Shown: positions 24,580 through 39,175 of the stretch, in pieces
Numbering within the stretch: the first letter of the stretch is position 1
How the letters are laid out: each line of letters starts with the position of its first letter
NCBI RefSeq assembly: GCF_019925205.1
Contig: NC_083562.1
Coordinates: 19,592,001 to 19,656,000, forward strand
Length of the DNA: 64,000 bases
Direction of reading: 5' to 3'
Source of the DNA: Metopolophium dirhodum
Lineage: Eukaryota; Arthropoda; Insecta; Hemiptera; Aphididae
Position numbers and translations under genes: made by a program
The notes under the pieces: generated by a model
The model's database searches: none
Seen by the model: the letters and a program-made list of their open reading frames with translations, nothing else
Told to the model about the DNA's origin: nothing

Positions 24580-27500
24580 ATTTATTATGTTGGTGTAGAT
24601 TAATGCACATCAAACATACTTTACCGAACGCAAAATAAAATTGTACCGCGCGTAACTAAATATGATTAGGTACTGTAAGCACTATAGCTGCTTTATTATA
24701 AATATTTTTTTTTCTCCCGCGCGAGTAAGTAACACTGTCGACTATTTTCGTTAAAATCGTTTCTCGAATGTATATGCTTCCCTCCGTGTGTATAATACGG
24801 TTTACGTCATTATTTCTTATTTACGTTATCCCGTGTCAGTGCGAGATATACTGCTGTCAATGACGACTAGCTCGACTCGACTTCATATTATTATAGCGAT
24901 TTTTATTTTCTAAAATTAAATGCTTTAGGTAACCGAAAATAAACCGTTTCACGGTTGTATATTTGTATATAATAAATTATGGTTAACGATATTATAATGA
25001 TCATATTGAAAACCGTCAATGGTTACTTTATGTGTTTTAAACTGTATGCAATACTACACGATAAAATCGTTTTTAAGGTAAATGTTTTGGTGCACTAAAA
25101 CGCATTATTGTTAATGCGTATTTTTCATAATAGCTGGTAATAATAATAATTATGATACTTGTACTTATTTTTTAAATTGAAACGAATTTATAGATTAAAA
25201 TTATTTTATTATCATTTATTTAAAACTGATTACTTCATTTTACATCGTTTGATGAATAATTACTAATAATAGGTATAACGTAATACATAATTTGTAAATT
25301 AATTTATAAAATAATTTTGGAGCGTTCACCCGGCTTGCTTTGCGCGCCAACCCACACTTTTAATGTATTACTATTTTTTGGTTGTTATAAGAATGAACAA
25401 TTATACTCTCTGAAATATCAAATTACTAATTATTTGTATACCACACCGATAATCGATCGAATCGATTGAAAATTGTGACACTTTACAAAATTTAACTGTT
25501 AGGTTATTTAGAATCAAATTATTTCTTCAATTCTCTATTATATTCTCTAATTATTCTTAATAATTATCGACATTTATTTTAACAGGAGTTTCAAATGTTA
25601 CCTTCTCTTTGGCTAATTAATCGATAACAACATATTATATACTTGCTGGAAATCATAATAACACGTATGTCTTAATCGTCCGAACCTTATTATAATATTA
25701 TCTGCGCATGTTAATTGAATTTCTACGAAATTTCTCGTTGTTAAAATCCATTACCAACCGGTGTTATGAATAAAACATCCATTGTCATTTGGTTAGACAT
25801 TTTTTATTTATATTGTCGCTTCCCGTTAGATATTCTTGGCGTATCTGAGTCCATTTGGCATGAATACTTCTCCAGACAGACAACCCTTTCCCGTATAACC
25901 CCTAGACGATAAACCCGACTACATAGTAATTCGCCAGAATGTTCCGAAAGATAATCGGTCTAGTTTTCGTATCTTCCATTCGTTTTATTATGCATAATAA
26001 TAATCAATGAATAATGTCATGAAATAATGTGGCTGTTCTAAACCTTACATAATATAAAACAAGCAATAGTTTTATTTTATTATACATTTACAATATACAT
26101 GCCTATATTGTTTTGTATATTCGTTTTTGAAAATGTTTAGGCATTATAATTTATGAATGTATCTATATTATTCTATAATATTATAATACTTATATATTAT
26201 TGTTATTATATTATAATTGTTCTAAAAATAATGTTGTTGTAGGCTCTATGATCTAGGAATTGAAAAAGGAATGGGCTAAACACAAATATGATGGCACCTT
26301 TTTATTGTGTCACATAAACAGGGCCAGCTGTAGAGGAAGGGAGTTGTGTAATAATATATGGCTTATGAATACAATACTATATTAATTATTTTTGATAAAA
26401 TTAATAAATTGTTTATTATAGTACAAATCAAATACATAAAATTTCCATTGTTTCTTAAAAAATAATTCAAATTTTTAACTTTTTTAAACTTCGAGAGTTT
26501 TTTCCTTGCACACTTTGCTCACCAAATCCCTCGGATGGTTTATCTAAAATGATTATTTTCATAATAATTTAAATTTTAAATATATCATAACAGTCGAAAA
26601 AATCGTTATCATAAGTGGATAAACATCTACTTTTAGAAAGAAAAAAAATTAAAAATCGGCCTCTATTAATAAACACTGGTCAGGGGCTTCCCTAATTAGC
26701 TAACTTCTGTCATACATATAAATCAAATACTTGTAATTTAAGGAAATTATAAACTACTAACTTTAACGTATAATGCAATGTTGGTACTATTAGATAAAGT
26801 AAAGCATTACATATTTTTGTAAATCAAGTATTATTGTATTAACTACTAACAATTATTAACGATAAAGAATCTCTGATATAGTATCTAGATGGGGGTTCTA
26901 CCTCCATAGCCTTCCTTTTATTTACTAATTATTGTAGCCTGTATAAGTATATTTACATATAATAGGTATGAATTAAATATTGCAAATATGACCAGTCTTA
27001 GGTGCCCAACAATGGTATAATAGTTAAATATAGTAAACCAAATCTTGTACAATTAATTCATATAAACTAATTTGAAATTATTATCCTCAAAGAAAACGAA
27101 AATAAAACATAAATATTGATAAGAATATTTGCTCATCTCACAGGGGTCATGACTATGATATATTTTTTTAATTCCTTCAAATAATAAAATCATGGTCACA
27201 CGGCGTCTTGGATAGACTATTTCGCTACACCGAATTCGAGGACCCGCTAAGTTTACCTATTGTACCTCATAAAATATGTAATAATAATATGGCAGAATAC
27301 TATTATGATCACAATGTTATTATATTGTTAATTATTATTTATTATTAGTTACACACATACCTACACCACTTGTGGATCTATATTCCCGGTATTTTGTAAT
27401 AATTATAAAACTTTTGAGTTTTCATAATGACATCGGATGAATACAATAATACAATATATGGCCAAAAATGACTCCCATTAGTTTGACTTGGTCAACACTA

Positions 27501-30500
27501 ACGATATACATTCAAATCGAGACGCATTGAGGCTAAATGTGTAGAACTTTTGGAGTCCGAACGACTGAGTGCTGACCTCTAGACACCTGTTACACGTTAA
27601 CAAAATATACCCGACTCTACTGACCTATCCACATTTGTTTTTTTTAATTTTCTTTCATTAATACTAGCGTTTTTCTTTATACTTTTGGTTTTCCAGTAGA
27701 GCGTATTGAATTCAAACGACAGATCACTAGCTCTATCCCACCTCTGACCTAATCTAACTTTGCTATATGATATAATTTGTAATCGTGAAAAATCAATCAT
27801 CAAAAAATAACTTCTGTTATAGTATTTTAATTAATCAATTGCGATATAATATTATATATATTATATATTTTTATAGAACAAATCACAGAAAGTTTCTAAA
27901 TTGTATTATATGTAAATCATAGTTTTGCATATTAAAATTTTTGTCTGAAACTTAAAATTAATGTTGAGAAATTAAAATTTGTAATCCAATATATAATATG
28001 CATTTGAATAAATTATTTTATATAAAACAATATTATGACTAATATTAGGATGAACAAATATTTGCGAGAGTCATCGATTTAGATTCCTGATAAACAGTAA
28101 TTAAATATAATGAAAATGTAGGTACGTTCACTATGCGATAAGATTTTGGCAACTGTTTCTGATTAAGCTGTTATGTTAGGTACATAATATCTATACGCGG
28201 ATAGAGCTTTAAATATTTCCATGAATATAAGTATAAGCTTAACGTTTACTCTTAAAAGCTAATTTGCTAAATTACATTAAATATTCATAAATCAAAAATC
28301 GTTAATATACAAAGAAAATATGTTTTAACGTTTTTAATTTTTAAATAGAATAATCTTCAATAATTGTTATAGTTTAATGATTATTATTATAAAAATGTTT
28401 AATTTATTTGTTATTTAAAATGGAAATCAGTATAAAATACTATAGGTTTAGAAATTAAATTACAGACATTTCTTAGGAATTTGCAAAAATATAATACCAC
28501 TAAACTTAATATGCAATTAAAATTTTTTTTGAATATAATACTGGACAGAAGGTGGCCTCTGTTTATGTGAAATGTATGAAAATTCTGGAAAAATTATTAA
28601 GTTCTTATTGAATACGAATATAAGTAAAAAGTATACGTTTTATTTTTGAAACTGGTTGATAATTATAAATGTATAGCTAGATTACACAATAATATTCTGT
28701 AATAGATACAATTTTGCTATCTAAAATATTGTTAATATAGTTTTAAAATGGGTGAAAACACTTTTAGGTATAATATTCAAATATCTTTAGTCAATAGTCT
28801 TTCGTAACATTTATATTACCTATAATGACCACATAACTTTAATATTTTCGTTTTATGGATTTGTTTTATGTGAGCTAATCTATTAAATAGATATATTATA
28901 GTAAATGGCGTATCAGAGCTACATTGTTTATGATTTTTCATTGCTAATGTATTGCTTAAAACTATTCATTAATAATTAACAGGGGATTGAACGAAAGAAT
29001 TATGTTGACAATTATGTGCACAAAAAACTTTTCTGAGTCTTGCAGTTTTCTTTGTTTGCATATTTAATGTTGAGTGAAGTGGTACAAATACTGAAATACA
29101 TATTTAATTTTGTTATGAAAGTTAATATTTTAAAAACGTCTGAATTATAAAAATCACAATTAACAAAGTGGTTAAGAGTGAATTGTTGGTACTAACATTT
29201 AAAAATTAGACGCAAAGTAGCAAATTATTTAGGTAATGAAGCATTATAATATGTGTGATGTTTACTGTAGTGTTTCTGTGCACACATTACGTTATTCTGT
29301 GTTTATGTCGCTACATAATTAGGTATACTAGATTTGGCGTCGAAAATCTGTAACATGTAATTGTACAATTATTATTGTTATAAGTAAAGAGTAATGGCAA
29401 AGTTAAATCCTACTTAATAGTTAAATTATATTTATTTTTTTTACTGACCCAATCCCACCATGATGGATTAAACTGTTCGTATTTTACTACAACTCGTGGT
29501 TTCAGTGGCGATTTATTTTATGGAATTTACTAGTAGAAATTTAATGAAAAAAGTTAAGAAATGGGGACGAAGAGACGAAATGATAAGTGAAGACAAAAAA
29601 GGGGGAAAAAGGAGGAAAAAATCGTATGAAAATAAAGCCTATAAATTATACCAGAAATTAATCATAAAAAAGGCACTAGTAATGCTTTTATTTTCGACAC
29701 CCTCTTATTGTTAGTACTTTTTTTCATGCTCTTTTTGTTTTCCTTATTTTCGTATATTTTTGCATTTAATGGTTATTTATTTTGAAAATAGTTTAATTTT
29801 CCTTATACTGTTTGAATTATTTTATTACTTTAAATAATATTCTATTATTTTGCTTTATTAAGAAAGCGGCATATAAATTGATAGTCTTTTTTTATTTGTT
29901 GTATGCATATATAATGTTGTTGTATATATTATTTAAATATTAGTTTAAATATTAATACAAAATAGAACTTATCTACCTAGTCGAATCAAAATATAAATAA
30001 TTACTACAATAATATTAAATAAATTAATATAATAATAATAATGTTCAGAATGCCTCTCTTTTGATTTTTGAAACGGTTAAACGGGAAGCAGGAGTACCAA
30101 ACATTCGGTAAGAAGCCCTTCATCCAGAAAACATGAAAAATACAATTACCTTTATAATTAAGATCAATTTAATCAATTTTGTGACGTGCTACTCATATAT
30201 TAATATGTAATTTAAGATAAAATGTGAACTTTTATATAGTTGATTCAGCCAATAGCCTTAGACGTCAAAGCTTTATTTTTAATAAATAAAAAAAAATAAT
30301 AATAATATTCAAAGTCCTTTTGTGTGATAAGCAAAAATTTGTGTTCTAAACAAAAAACGAAATAATTTTAGTATAGTTTGTCTTGTAATATTACACTTGT
30401 ATAACGATTTATAGCGTCTTTTAACTCAATTAATACAATTACTGTAATTATGTTATGTAATATATTGTATTATTTTAGTTATTTGATAATTAAATTTACC

Positions 30501-31440
30501 ATATATAATATGTATGTATCGATGTATTGTATAGTATTTATTTTGGGCAAAGTAAATCTGTTATGTTGAAGTTTGGACATTATTTGATAATAATTAATTT
30601 AAGATCAATTTTTTTAAATTTTATGTAACGATATTATAAGTAAAACGTTCTTTTTTAAATTTTTTTTGTGAAGAGTTTCTTTATCTCTGTCTATTGTTAT
30701 TCGCGCAAAATAGAACATTTACTTTTTGGAGAGCCAATACATGGTGTATACTATGTAGGATGTATGTCAATATAATATAATCGAGTTAATATTATTTTGA
30801 CCCATTGTACAAAATTGAAAGACGAAAATATTGTCTATTGAAATGTAGCGTTGGGTTATCTAAAGATTAATTGTATTATGATGTTTACATAATATATTTA
30901 CAGTATTATATATATGTATATAATATATTATAGTGATGCAGGCCTCGATGTTGATCTGACAAAAATGTAATTTGCTTCTATGGCAAGCATGATAAAGGCA
31001 GATATAATACTGCATTATTCTATTATGACTTGAGATGTTCTCTTAAGTATAAGAAAAAAAATGTTCTTAAATACAGTTTGTTTTTCAATAAATACATTAT
31101 AATATTATACATGAGAATAAACTGACAACTGCGTATAATATAATATAAGTGACAACATGAAATACCATGCGTTAGATTAATAAATATTATAAACATACAC
31201 TTAAAATAGCGCATTTCGTCACTTTGTCATAATTATTAGTATCGTAACATAAACGAAAATAAAAGAGTTCAGTCAATGCGTCGTACATTAATTTATATTT
31301 TAAACGTTATTCCAGCCGTCCATGCAGTATATTATGTTGTTTTTATATACATCTACGATTTGGTATGGTATATTTTTATTATAACGTTGATGACGACAAA
31401 TTTATATCGCACATAAAAAATTCTGTACAATAATATATTG
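24580..31440. other. Intronic AT-rich DNA, mostly featureless
   Basis: Contains a short GC-rich word cluster at 25321-25350 (ttcacccggcttgctttgcg), a cagggccagctgtagaggaa word at 26320 that resembles the start of a hAT element but has no matching end, and A/G-rich sequence at 29560-29620. None of it looks like an exon. Confidence 0.4.
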
Positions 31441-31444
31441 TGAT

Positions 31445-32115
31445 AATGTAACGGCGGCTGCAGCGTAAGGGTGGATATGGGGTGGGATACAAGAGAGGGG
31501 AAAAATGTGTTTAATTTAAAACAATAAAACGGGTCACTCAATTCGCAGGACTACAGACCCTCTCCCGACCATCGTTTCCAACGTACGTGATGTGTCTGGA
31601 ACACTTGGCAATATTATCTAAACTATGCATATATATATATATAATAATATAATGACCCTGGTTTAATGACTCACTCCACACTATATATAATATATAAATT
31701 ATATATATATATCTACACACACACACACACACATACACGTCATGGTGAATATTGTTTCGCTCCACGAAATGAATTCGCACCTCCCCTCGTACACCACTAT
31801 ACCACCGCCACCGGGTCCCACACCAAACCTCAATCGCCACCCTTCTTCCGTATATTATCACTAACTTTTCCTGGCGTGCTAGTATACTCAGCCTAAAGTT
31901 TTAACGTTGTCGTTACGCAACTTCCGTCGAGCGTATACACCCACGATTTCTCGCGTTTCCAATAAACCGCATCACAAGTCCATATATTATATGTATACAG
32001 ACAAACACACGCATACTCAAACGTACACACACACGTGTAATGTGTATAGTGTATACGCTTGTAAATCGTCACAATATCGCGAGAAACTTTTACCCGCCAC
32101 CGCCGCAGCTTAAAA
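31445..32115. promoter_or_regulatory. GC-richer intronic patch 1.6 kb before the Ig1 exon
   Basis: Contains (TA)n and (CA)n at 31700-31733, C-rich sequence (acctcccctcgtacaccact, accaccgccaccgggtccca) and CpG words to about 32110 (acccgccaccgccgcagc). Frames are open on both strands and look compositional. It is a possible enhancer or open-chromatin region. Confidence 0.3.
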
Positions 32116-33672
32116 CGGAAACCCTGTCAAATAAAAGTCGGCAATTACGTATAATATCTTCTAACCGTGCCCTAAAAATTACGAAAACCTAACCATAGAA
32201 TATGTTCTAAGATAAAAAAAACCCGTTTTAGTTAAGTAAAAATATGAAATTTTAAAACCAAAATTTTGTACGGAATGACACTTTTTAAAAAGGAATATAA
32301 TATGTATATATCCTATACATATACTAAAATGTGATCTTTAAAATAAATAAACTCGTGAATGTTGCTATTTCGAATAGTAAGTTTCAAGTAAACTTTTTAT
32401 TGAGAAGGTCACTGTAATGCATTACATCTGTGGATGTGTTAAATTTAATGATAATTCATTGCCCACAAAAAGCGATTCCGAGCAGACATAGTATTTTTGG
32501 TGTTTCAGTCTCAATTTCTATATAATAATTATATTTTATGATTTATTTATATCACTACCATTGTGCTATTAGGTAGTCATTTATTTTTATATTGTTAATA
32601 TGATAGGTTGAATTATTTTTCGCAAAAAAAAAATCACATATAAATATACAGTACGAGTATACTATTATACTTCAAAATTTTTAAAAACAATTTAAATGTC
32701 TATAAATATCACAAAAATAGCTAAAATATTAAAACATTTTAAAACTTTATTTTATAAAATGCTAATATGTGTTTAGTGAACAGCTTATGTCCTCACGGTT
32801 ATTTATTTTTAAATTGCAACAAAAAAAGAAAAATGATTTTGTTGAAAACTGCTTATTAATATTAAGTACACATAGAATATATTCCTATTTTTCCATGATT
32901 TTTTTTTTATAGTTTTTTCCCAATTAATTTAAAAAGTATTTGTAATTTTTACTTTTGACCTCATAAAGTTTCAACTACATCCACTTTTTTATATAAACCC
33001 CTTCAAAGTTGAAGATTTTTCCTACTCATAAGATAACGTCATGACGCGTCAGACAAAAAAAACATATAATGTATAGTAAAACCAATACAATCATTGATCC
33101 ACTCACAATCTAATAAATAATAAAAACAACAATAATAAATGTCTAAACATTTTATGATAAAAACAATATATAGTTGATTAAAAAAATTTCTCATAATATT
33201 GCTGATATAGTTTTACTTTTCATCAATCTGACAATGAAGTGTCTTTTTGATGTTTTATAAATGTTATAAGGACTTACATTTTTTTTTTTTTTTAGTAGTC
33301 ATTTAATTTATAGTACTAAAACTGATATCAATTTTAGTTGTCTTTCTCTTACACACACGATCGTTCAATCTTATTTTTCTCGATTTCTTGTGTCAGATAT
33401 ACAATTCACGCGAAGTACAACTTCATCGATATCAGTCGTATTATTACCTACTTACTATTAGACTAATAGTTAATTAGTCTTATCATTTCACCCGTTATTT
33501 GCGCCCAATAACATGAAGTTTTAAAATAGGTTCGGTGAAAAATCAACCACCGAGCTATGACGTTTGTCAATATATAGAACAAAAAAAAAAAAATACTAAA
33601 TGTGTACACCATCATCGTTGTTCGCGAAAAAATTGGATGAACACTAATGTTGTTTTTATTTATTTTGTACAG

Positions 33673-33776
33673 AAACGTCAATGCCAAGATTTGCCGAACC
33701 CATACCAAATGTCACTGTCAGCATTGGCAGAGATGCGCTACTGGCGTGTGTGGTGGACAATCTACGTGGATTCAGG
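33673..33776 (+). CDS. Lachesin/DIP-like Ig adhesion protein, Ig1 first half
   Basis: This 104-bp exon encodes the N-terminal strands of the first V-type Ig domain. After two bases closing the previous Glu codon it gives 34 codons, including EPIPNVTVSIGRDALLACVV and ending DNLRGFR. The Cys of LLAC is the first disulphide cysteine (about residue 54 of the assembled fragment). NVT is a likely N-glycosylation site. The acceptor is a textbook polypyrimidine stretch followed by tttgtacag; the donor at 33777 is GTGAGA. The exon ends in phase 0 between Arg and the Val that opens the next exon. The motif order (EP-x-PNVTV-x-GRDA-x-L-x-CVV) is that of insect DIP/lachesin proteins, three-Ig surface proteins on neurons. 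The exon has no start codon of its own; the ATG inside it is an internal Met. Confidence 0.95.
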
Positions 33777-36700
33777 GTGAGAAAACAGAAACACTATGGT
33801 ATATCATGGTGGCAGTTTCACTAATACTCAGTTAATTTAAGAGATAATAATATTCTCCGGGGTGGTCTTTTGTCCTGGGCCATGATAGTAGAATCCACCA
33901 ACATGTTTCTCTCTTCTAAATAACAAATAATATAATTCTTACTAACGGTACATTACGGCCACTTAAATAACCCCAAAACAGGTGGCTTCAGCCCATTAAA
34001 TAACCTCGGTCAACAAAGGAAAACTTTTAATTGGGTTTTAAAATAAAAGTCTGAAATAATTTCATCTATTCGCTATAATTTCCTGGGAAATGGCTTTTTA
34101 AACGGGAGAAAAAAAGTTAAATAATGAAAATTTAGTATTTTACTGATAACTAATTAATACAAGCGGACATTTTTATAAATATTATACATTATTTTATTAA
34201 TTTCATGAATGAACATTTACTATGGGAAAGGAAGTATTGTTGTCTAAAAGTATCACAAATTGAATAAATAAACTTTAATAATTTTTCTACATTTCATACT
34301 ATTATTTTTGAAATGTCGAGTATATTTTATTATTTCGGTTTATTAAATCATAATCAGTCTACATATGTAAATATGTAATATTATAAGAGTAAAGTTTAAA
34401 AATATGATTTTAAATTAGATATAAAAATCAATGTCTTGCACTTTTCGTAAAGATTAGTGTTATCATTTTAAAATTTAAATGGTCCGAGTTTTAATCCAAA
34501 AAGTTCTATTTGCTGTGGATTATGATAATCGTTTAATTTAATTTCGTAAACTAATTAAGCTAAAAAAAGTATTGCCACACTCTGTAAATTATTTATAAAA
34601 TAATGAACTTAAAATAAATTCAATTTTATTTTACTTATCTGTGATAAAGTCTCATGCATACTACAACTTTTAAGGGTGATAAAAAATGATAAACAGTTAC
34701 ATTTCGTTAATGGCTTTTCTTATTTTTAGTAATCATAATGTGTTATTGAATACTAGTTAAACTAAAAGATATTTAATTATTGTAGGACTTGATGTTTTAC
34801 TTCTATGTATATTTGAATATTTTTTTGTCTATTAATTGGAAAAATCACTGACAATTAATATACTAGGTTTTTTTTTTCCTAACATTACTAAATAAAAACA
34901 AAATGTTGTCGCTGAATACAAAATAATGTATTACTTAAAATATAAATCGTATTATAGGTTCTTCAATAAATAATCATAAAACACGTAACCCACTTATTAC
35001 ACATTTTTGAAAATTTGAACGCGATATGTTGTATATCAATAATAATTATTCATTATAATTGAGAAATTACCCCTTACATAATGTTATGTTCATTATACAT
35101 ACAATACAATTGATCAAAAAATATATAGGTACCTACGCTAATATACAAAAATCACATTATTTGGTTACTTCGAAACCAACTAAGTAATTTATAGTATTAT
35201 GACATTCTGTAGTCGTTTGTAAATACGGTCCCTATAATAATAAAATATATTGTACACTACATATTGATTGTTGCCCTGTGATTTCTCGGTGTAAACACAG
35301 TGTTAAGTCTAATTTAATATTATGTACCTACGGTTCAACGTTCAAAGGCTTACAACTTCACTATAGAGACACGGTGGTCAATCAAGAGCGCGTCTAATCA
35401 ACAACAGTGGGCTATAATGCATATTTATTATTATATAGGAATAGCTGGGACGCTGGGTGCGGCTAACTGGCCAATCACGCTACCATAAATCCGTTATACC
35501 TATATAATATTATACCACGGTCATTATCGGCCATATTATATAACGATAATCCGAAACGCAGTTGGTCGTCCATTCACGTGGTGTTTAGTGCGGTTACAGT
35601 GCAGCTTGGTCTCGACGATTGACGCTCATAGCACAACAACATATTATAATATTATTAGTTCGTAATAATCGCTCATTCGGTGAATGTTATAATATACGAT
35701 ATTATTGTAGAGTGTAGACTGTAGTGCTCGCATAACTGAACGACGTATAAAATAACGAGCCGTGTGGTAGCGGACCGATGGCTCTAATATTCTAACCCTT
35801 GAGTCGACCAGATTCAAATATTCTTGTCGAATCGAATATTTTTTTTTAAGTTTATCTCATACGAAAACTCGATAAGATAAATTAATGTATTTATATGATA
35901 TGTATAAAAAATACTATAGATGTAAAAGTAGATGATTTATTTTTTGTACTATTTTTACAACGACATTTTTTTTGTCGTTTTTATTACGGCTATTTAAACA
36001 ATTGTTTCGCTAAAAGAAGCGATCCAAACATTTAATATATAAACATTACAAACCGAGTATATATGGATGTGCGATAGGACATATTACTTATATTGATGGT
36101 ACTTCATAGAAGTGATTTTTGGAATTCCTATTGCAGTTTTCCAAAAAGTTTCAAAAAAATAAAATACCGAAAACTTGCAGCAATATATGTAGGACCGGAT
36201 GGCAAACGACCAGTATTATAGACGAAAAGTTAATGCATTAAAAACATGTAGTAAACACATAAATAACACATAATATTTACAAATTAACGTTTGTAAGACT
36301 TCTCAAAGACTTTTGCTAACATCATCAACTATACATTTTATTACATTTTAATAGTTTTAAAAGTTGGTATTTAAAAAAATATATTTGTACTTTAGTATGT
36401 TCAAACTATTATTATAAAATCTTTAAAATATTGTCTTGTTATTGGTTTTATAGCTGAATTGAAAACATCTTACATATTATAATTCTATAGAATACCGAGT
36501 TTCACTATAGGAATTGATTTTTTGATGTAAAGATTTTTATATTATTTTTAAATGTAGGTGTAATAACACACTGTGGACTTTACCCAGTCACCCAGGTGAA
36601 CAAAACGAGTTGAGTATCCATACATGCAATATCCGCATATTCTTTGAGTACAGACATAACTGTACTGTCTGTTGTTTGCAAACATTTTATGAGGGAAATA

Positions 36701-37113
36701 TTGTCTGAAGATCATTCACAGACCTAAATAATAACGATTTATACTTATTTTAAATATATTTTTGCAAACAAAACAAAAAATTTAAAAAAAATTGAATTTA
36801 TTTAAAATAAAATAATATATAATAATAATAAATATGTTTATTTGCATCGTACCTTCTTAATAGGGGGTCCCTATATCATATTATAATATAATTGTAAAAT
36901 ACACAATTTTATTTTATGATCGTCCATGAGGCATTATTAGTTCGCATTTCTTATATACTATTGAGGGTTAGGATATGGTTCAATAATCATTGTAATCTCG
37001 GGGATTGGATTTATAATATGCACGTCCAGTCCTGTAATGCTCTCGTATTGTACTCTATTGAAAATTCTAAACATTTTATCTTCAATCCAGTCTTTTTTTT
37101 TATTTTCTTGTAG
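33777..37113 (+). other. Intron between the two Ig1 exons (3,337 bp)
   Basis: A phase-0 intron with GTGAGA donor and a T-rich acceptor tract ending ttcttgtag. Splitting the first Ig domain before VAWVR keeps the frame. The interior is AT-rich with a slightly GC-richer patch at 35330-35800 containing CpG words; no exon was recognised there. Confidence 0.85.
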
Positions 37114-37321
37114 GTCGCATGGGTCAGGGTGGATACTCAGACGATTTTGTCCATTCACCACAACGTTATTACCCAAAATCCTAGGATAACGCTTTCCTAC
37201 AACGATCACCGATCGTGGTATTTGCATATTAGAGACGTGCACGAAGAAGATCGGGGATGGTACATGTGTCAAGTGAACACGGACCCGATGAGAAGTCGAC
37301 AAGGGTACTTGCAAGTGGTCG
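37114..37321 (+). CDS. Lachesin/DIP-like Ig adhesion protein, Ig1 second half
   Basis: This 208-bp exon completes the first Ig domain and is the most diagnostic sequence in the window. It opens VAWVRVDTQTILSIHHNVIT, with the Trp that packs on the disulphide (about residue 66), and contains DRGWYMCQVNTDPM, whose Cys (about residue 115) pairs with the one in the previous exon. The VDTQTILSI, DRGWYMCQVNTDPM and GYLQVVV strings are hallmarks of the DIP/lachesin family, whose Ig1 domain binds Dpr proteins in Drosophila. The acceptor follows a T-rich tract ending ttcttgtag; the donor is a perfect GTAAGT at 37322. The exon ends with one base of a Val codon completed by the exon at 40422. All expected core residues are present and there is no sign of decay. 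A minus-strand open frame over the same region is a shadow. Confidence 0.97.
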
Positions 37322-37599
37322 GTAAGTATACGAATTATTTTTAACCTTATCCGAGCATGTATTGTGTTTCGATTCGATAACTGGATTTCATTATATTGTA
37401 CCAAAAATGCAATTGACGAAGTAAAACAGTTCTCAACTCTCGCTGTTAATTAATGTTATTTGTTTTATTCAATGTTTTAATTCGAAAGTATAAAATGCAC
37501 TAAAATTAATTGAGTTTGTTAACTTCGGGAGATTTTCAAAGTACGGAATAATATAAAAATATCAGGTAATTAGTACAAAATAAAATATTCAAGCACTTA

Positions 37600-37914
37600 C
37601 ACAGGGTGATTTGACTAAAACGCTTACTCCTATTTTTTTATTTTAATAATTTATTCATTCATATTCTGATTTTTGGAATTTCTAATTATACATAATGATC
37701 ATATTTTCCAATTCTTAGATTTTTCATACCATTTAAGTTTCTTGTTAGCAAAAAAAATATAGTTTACCCCACCAAAGAAAATTCCTTAAATGGTTAATCT
37801 AAATATTTTTTTAAGTATATATACTTAAAAATTCTAAAAATCAAAAATTGAATAAAATATGCACTATCTAAGGAAAAAAATGGGGGATGAGCATGTTTGG
37901 TGATGATGGTGTAC
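37600..37914. repeat. Inverted-repeat element, family B, short copy
   Basis: The left end reads acagggtgatttgactaaaa and cgcttactcc. The right end reads gggggatgagcatgtttggt and gatgatggtgta. Sub-terminal words (ttcatattctgatttttgga, ctaaaaatcaaaaattgaat) match the other copies. At about 315 bp it appears to be an internally deleted derivative of the longer copy at 10883-11866. Confidence 0.6.
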
Positions 37915-38204
37915 CTAATTGCAGCAAGTTTAAAGTACACATGTATGCAAATGTAAAATGGGGTAGTTACTATGAATATTAAACTTCAAAAATATGATCT
38001 TAATTCTGTTTTATATAATTTTAATAATACCTTTGTTAATCCTTCATAAATATTATAATATTAGATTTTCTAAGAAAAAAAAGCAGTTACGTAAATTTAA
38101 TTGTTAGTCTGCATTATTTTTCTGGAAATTGTGTTACAGATATAGATAATGCGTAGTTTATATACTGGTTGATGCATTTGATATGAGACGATCATTTTAA
38201 CTAG

Positions 38205-39175
38205 ATATTAACGTTTTTGAAATTTTAAGTCGTTAAAAAATAATATTTACCTAAACGTATTACAAAATTATATATTGTTTATTATTTTTATCGTTGTCAT
38301 TTATAAATGTTAAACTTTTTTTTGTAATATTATAAATGTTTAATTTGTTATTGCAAGACAGAATTTTTTTTGGGGGTACTTCGATAATTAAGAACCCGAA
38401 TTTTGGATGATTAGATTATGAGTTATAAGTATATCATGTTGTGGAGTAGAGTAGTATAGGAGTACCTCGCAAAATGTTGATAAACGTAAAAACTACAAAT
38501 ACTTATAACTAGGGCTCGGATTTTAAAGCACAATTAATAACATAAAATTGTTTGAAAAAAGCAAAATAAAAGCACGATCAAAAATTAACTTAAACTAGGT
38601 ATAAAATTGAATAAAAAAAAAATTGAATAGTTAATTTAAATTTTAAAAAGTATTAACTACCATGTATTTTTTTAGATTTGCAACGAAAACAATAATAATC
38701 CAATAACCATTTAGTCTATACTTCGGGTTTCTACATTTCTTATTAATTAAATTAATTTTTTTTACTAACTATTGCATAATAAACATATTAATATGCGACA
38801 GCTAGAATAATTTCATAAAAACAATAAAAAAACCAAAAAATTATTTACATAAAAAGCAAAATTAAATTCGTTTTTTGGAATTAGAATGATATGGAACAAA
38901 TTTAGGTATAAAAATTAGATTTCTATCTTATATATAAAAAAAAGAAGCATATGCTTTAAAATCCGAGTCCTACTTATAATTAATAAACTACTTTTTCAAC
39001 ATTTTATTTTTATAGATAGAAATATTTTAAATAATATTCTGCTTAAGAATATTCAATTAAAAATGTATGTTATCGTTTAAAAAGTAAAACTTAAAAAAAA
39101 ATAAAAGATAGTACACAATGTTGTTTTGTAATGACTTAAACTTGTATAAAAGAAATATTCTCATAAACATTAAAG
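38205..39175. repeat. Palindromic repeat, family A, long copy
   Basis: The left end has ttaacgtttttgaaattttaa and gtcg; the right end, reverse-complemented, has ttaatgtttatgagaatatt and a later taagtcattacaaaac. The centre has gagttataagtat facing aaatacttataact, with ggagtacctcgcaaaatgtt between them, corresponding to the centre of the 10308-10838 copy. The right arm is longer than the left, probably through internal insertions. It is non-coding. Confidence 0.55.

Larger units (their letters stand above)
9707..33672 (+). other. Intron of the DIP-like gene (about 24 kb)
   Basis: The intron is bounded by GTGAGT at 9707 and the acceptor tttgtacag ending at 33672. It holds several repeat elements and CpG islands listed separately. 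No further exon of the same gene could be placed with confidence. Its size is typical of insect neuronal adhesion genes and leaves room for enhancers, alternative first exons or nested genes. Confidence 0.75.

Noticed and set aside
24396..24638. Cys/Val- and His/Thr-rich frames on both strands
   Set aside because: They are direct readings of the (TA)n(GT)n microsatellite.
26320..26345. hAT-like start cagggccagctgtag
   Set aside because: No matching inverted end or target duplication was found downstream, so it may be a chance match.
36958..37404. 148-codon minus-strand frame
   Set aside because: It lies antisense to the Ig1 exon at 37114-37321 and is a shadow of that conserved coding sequence.
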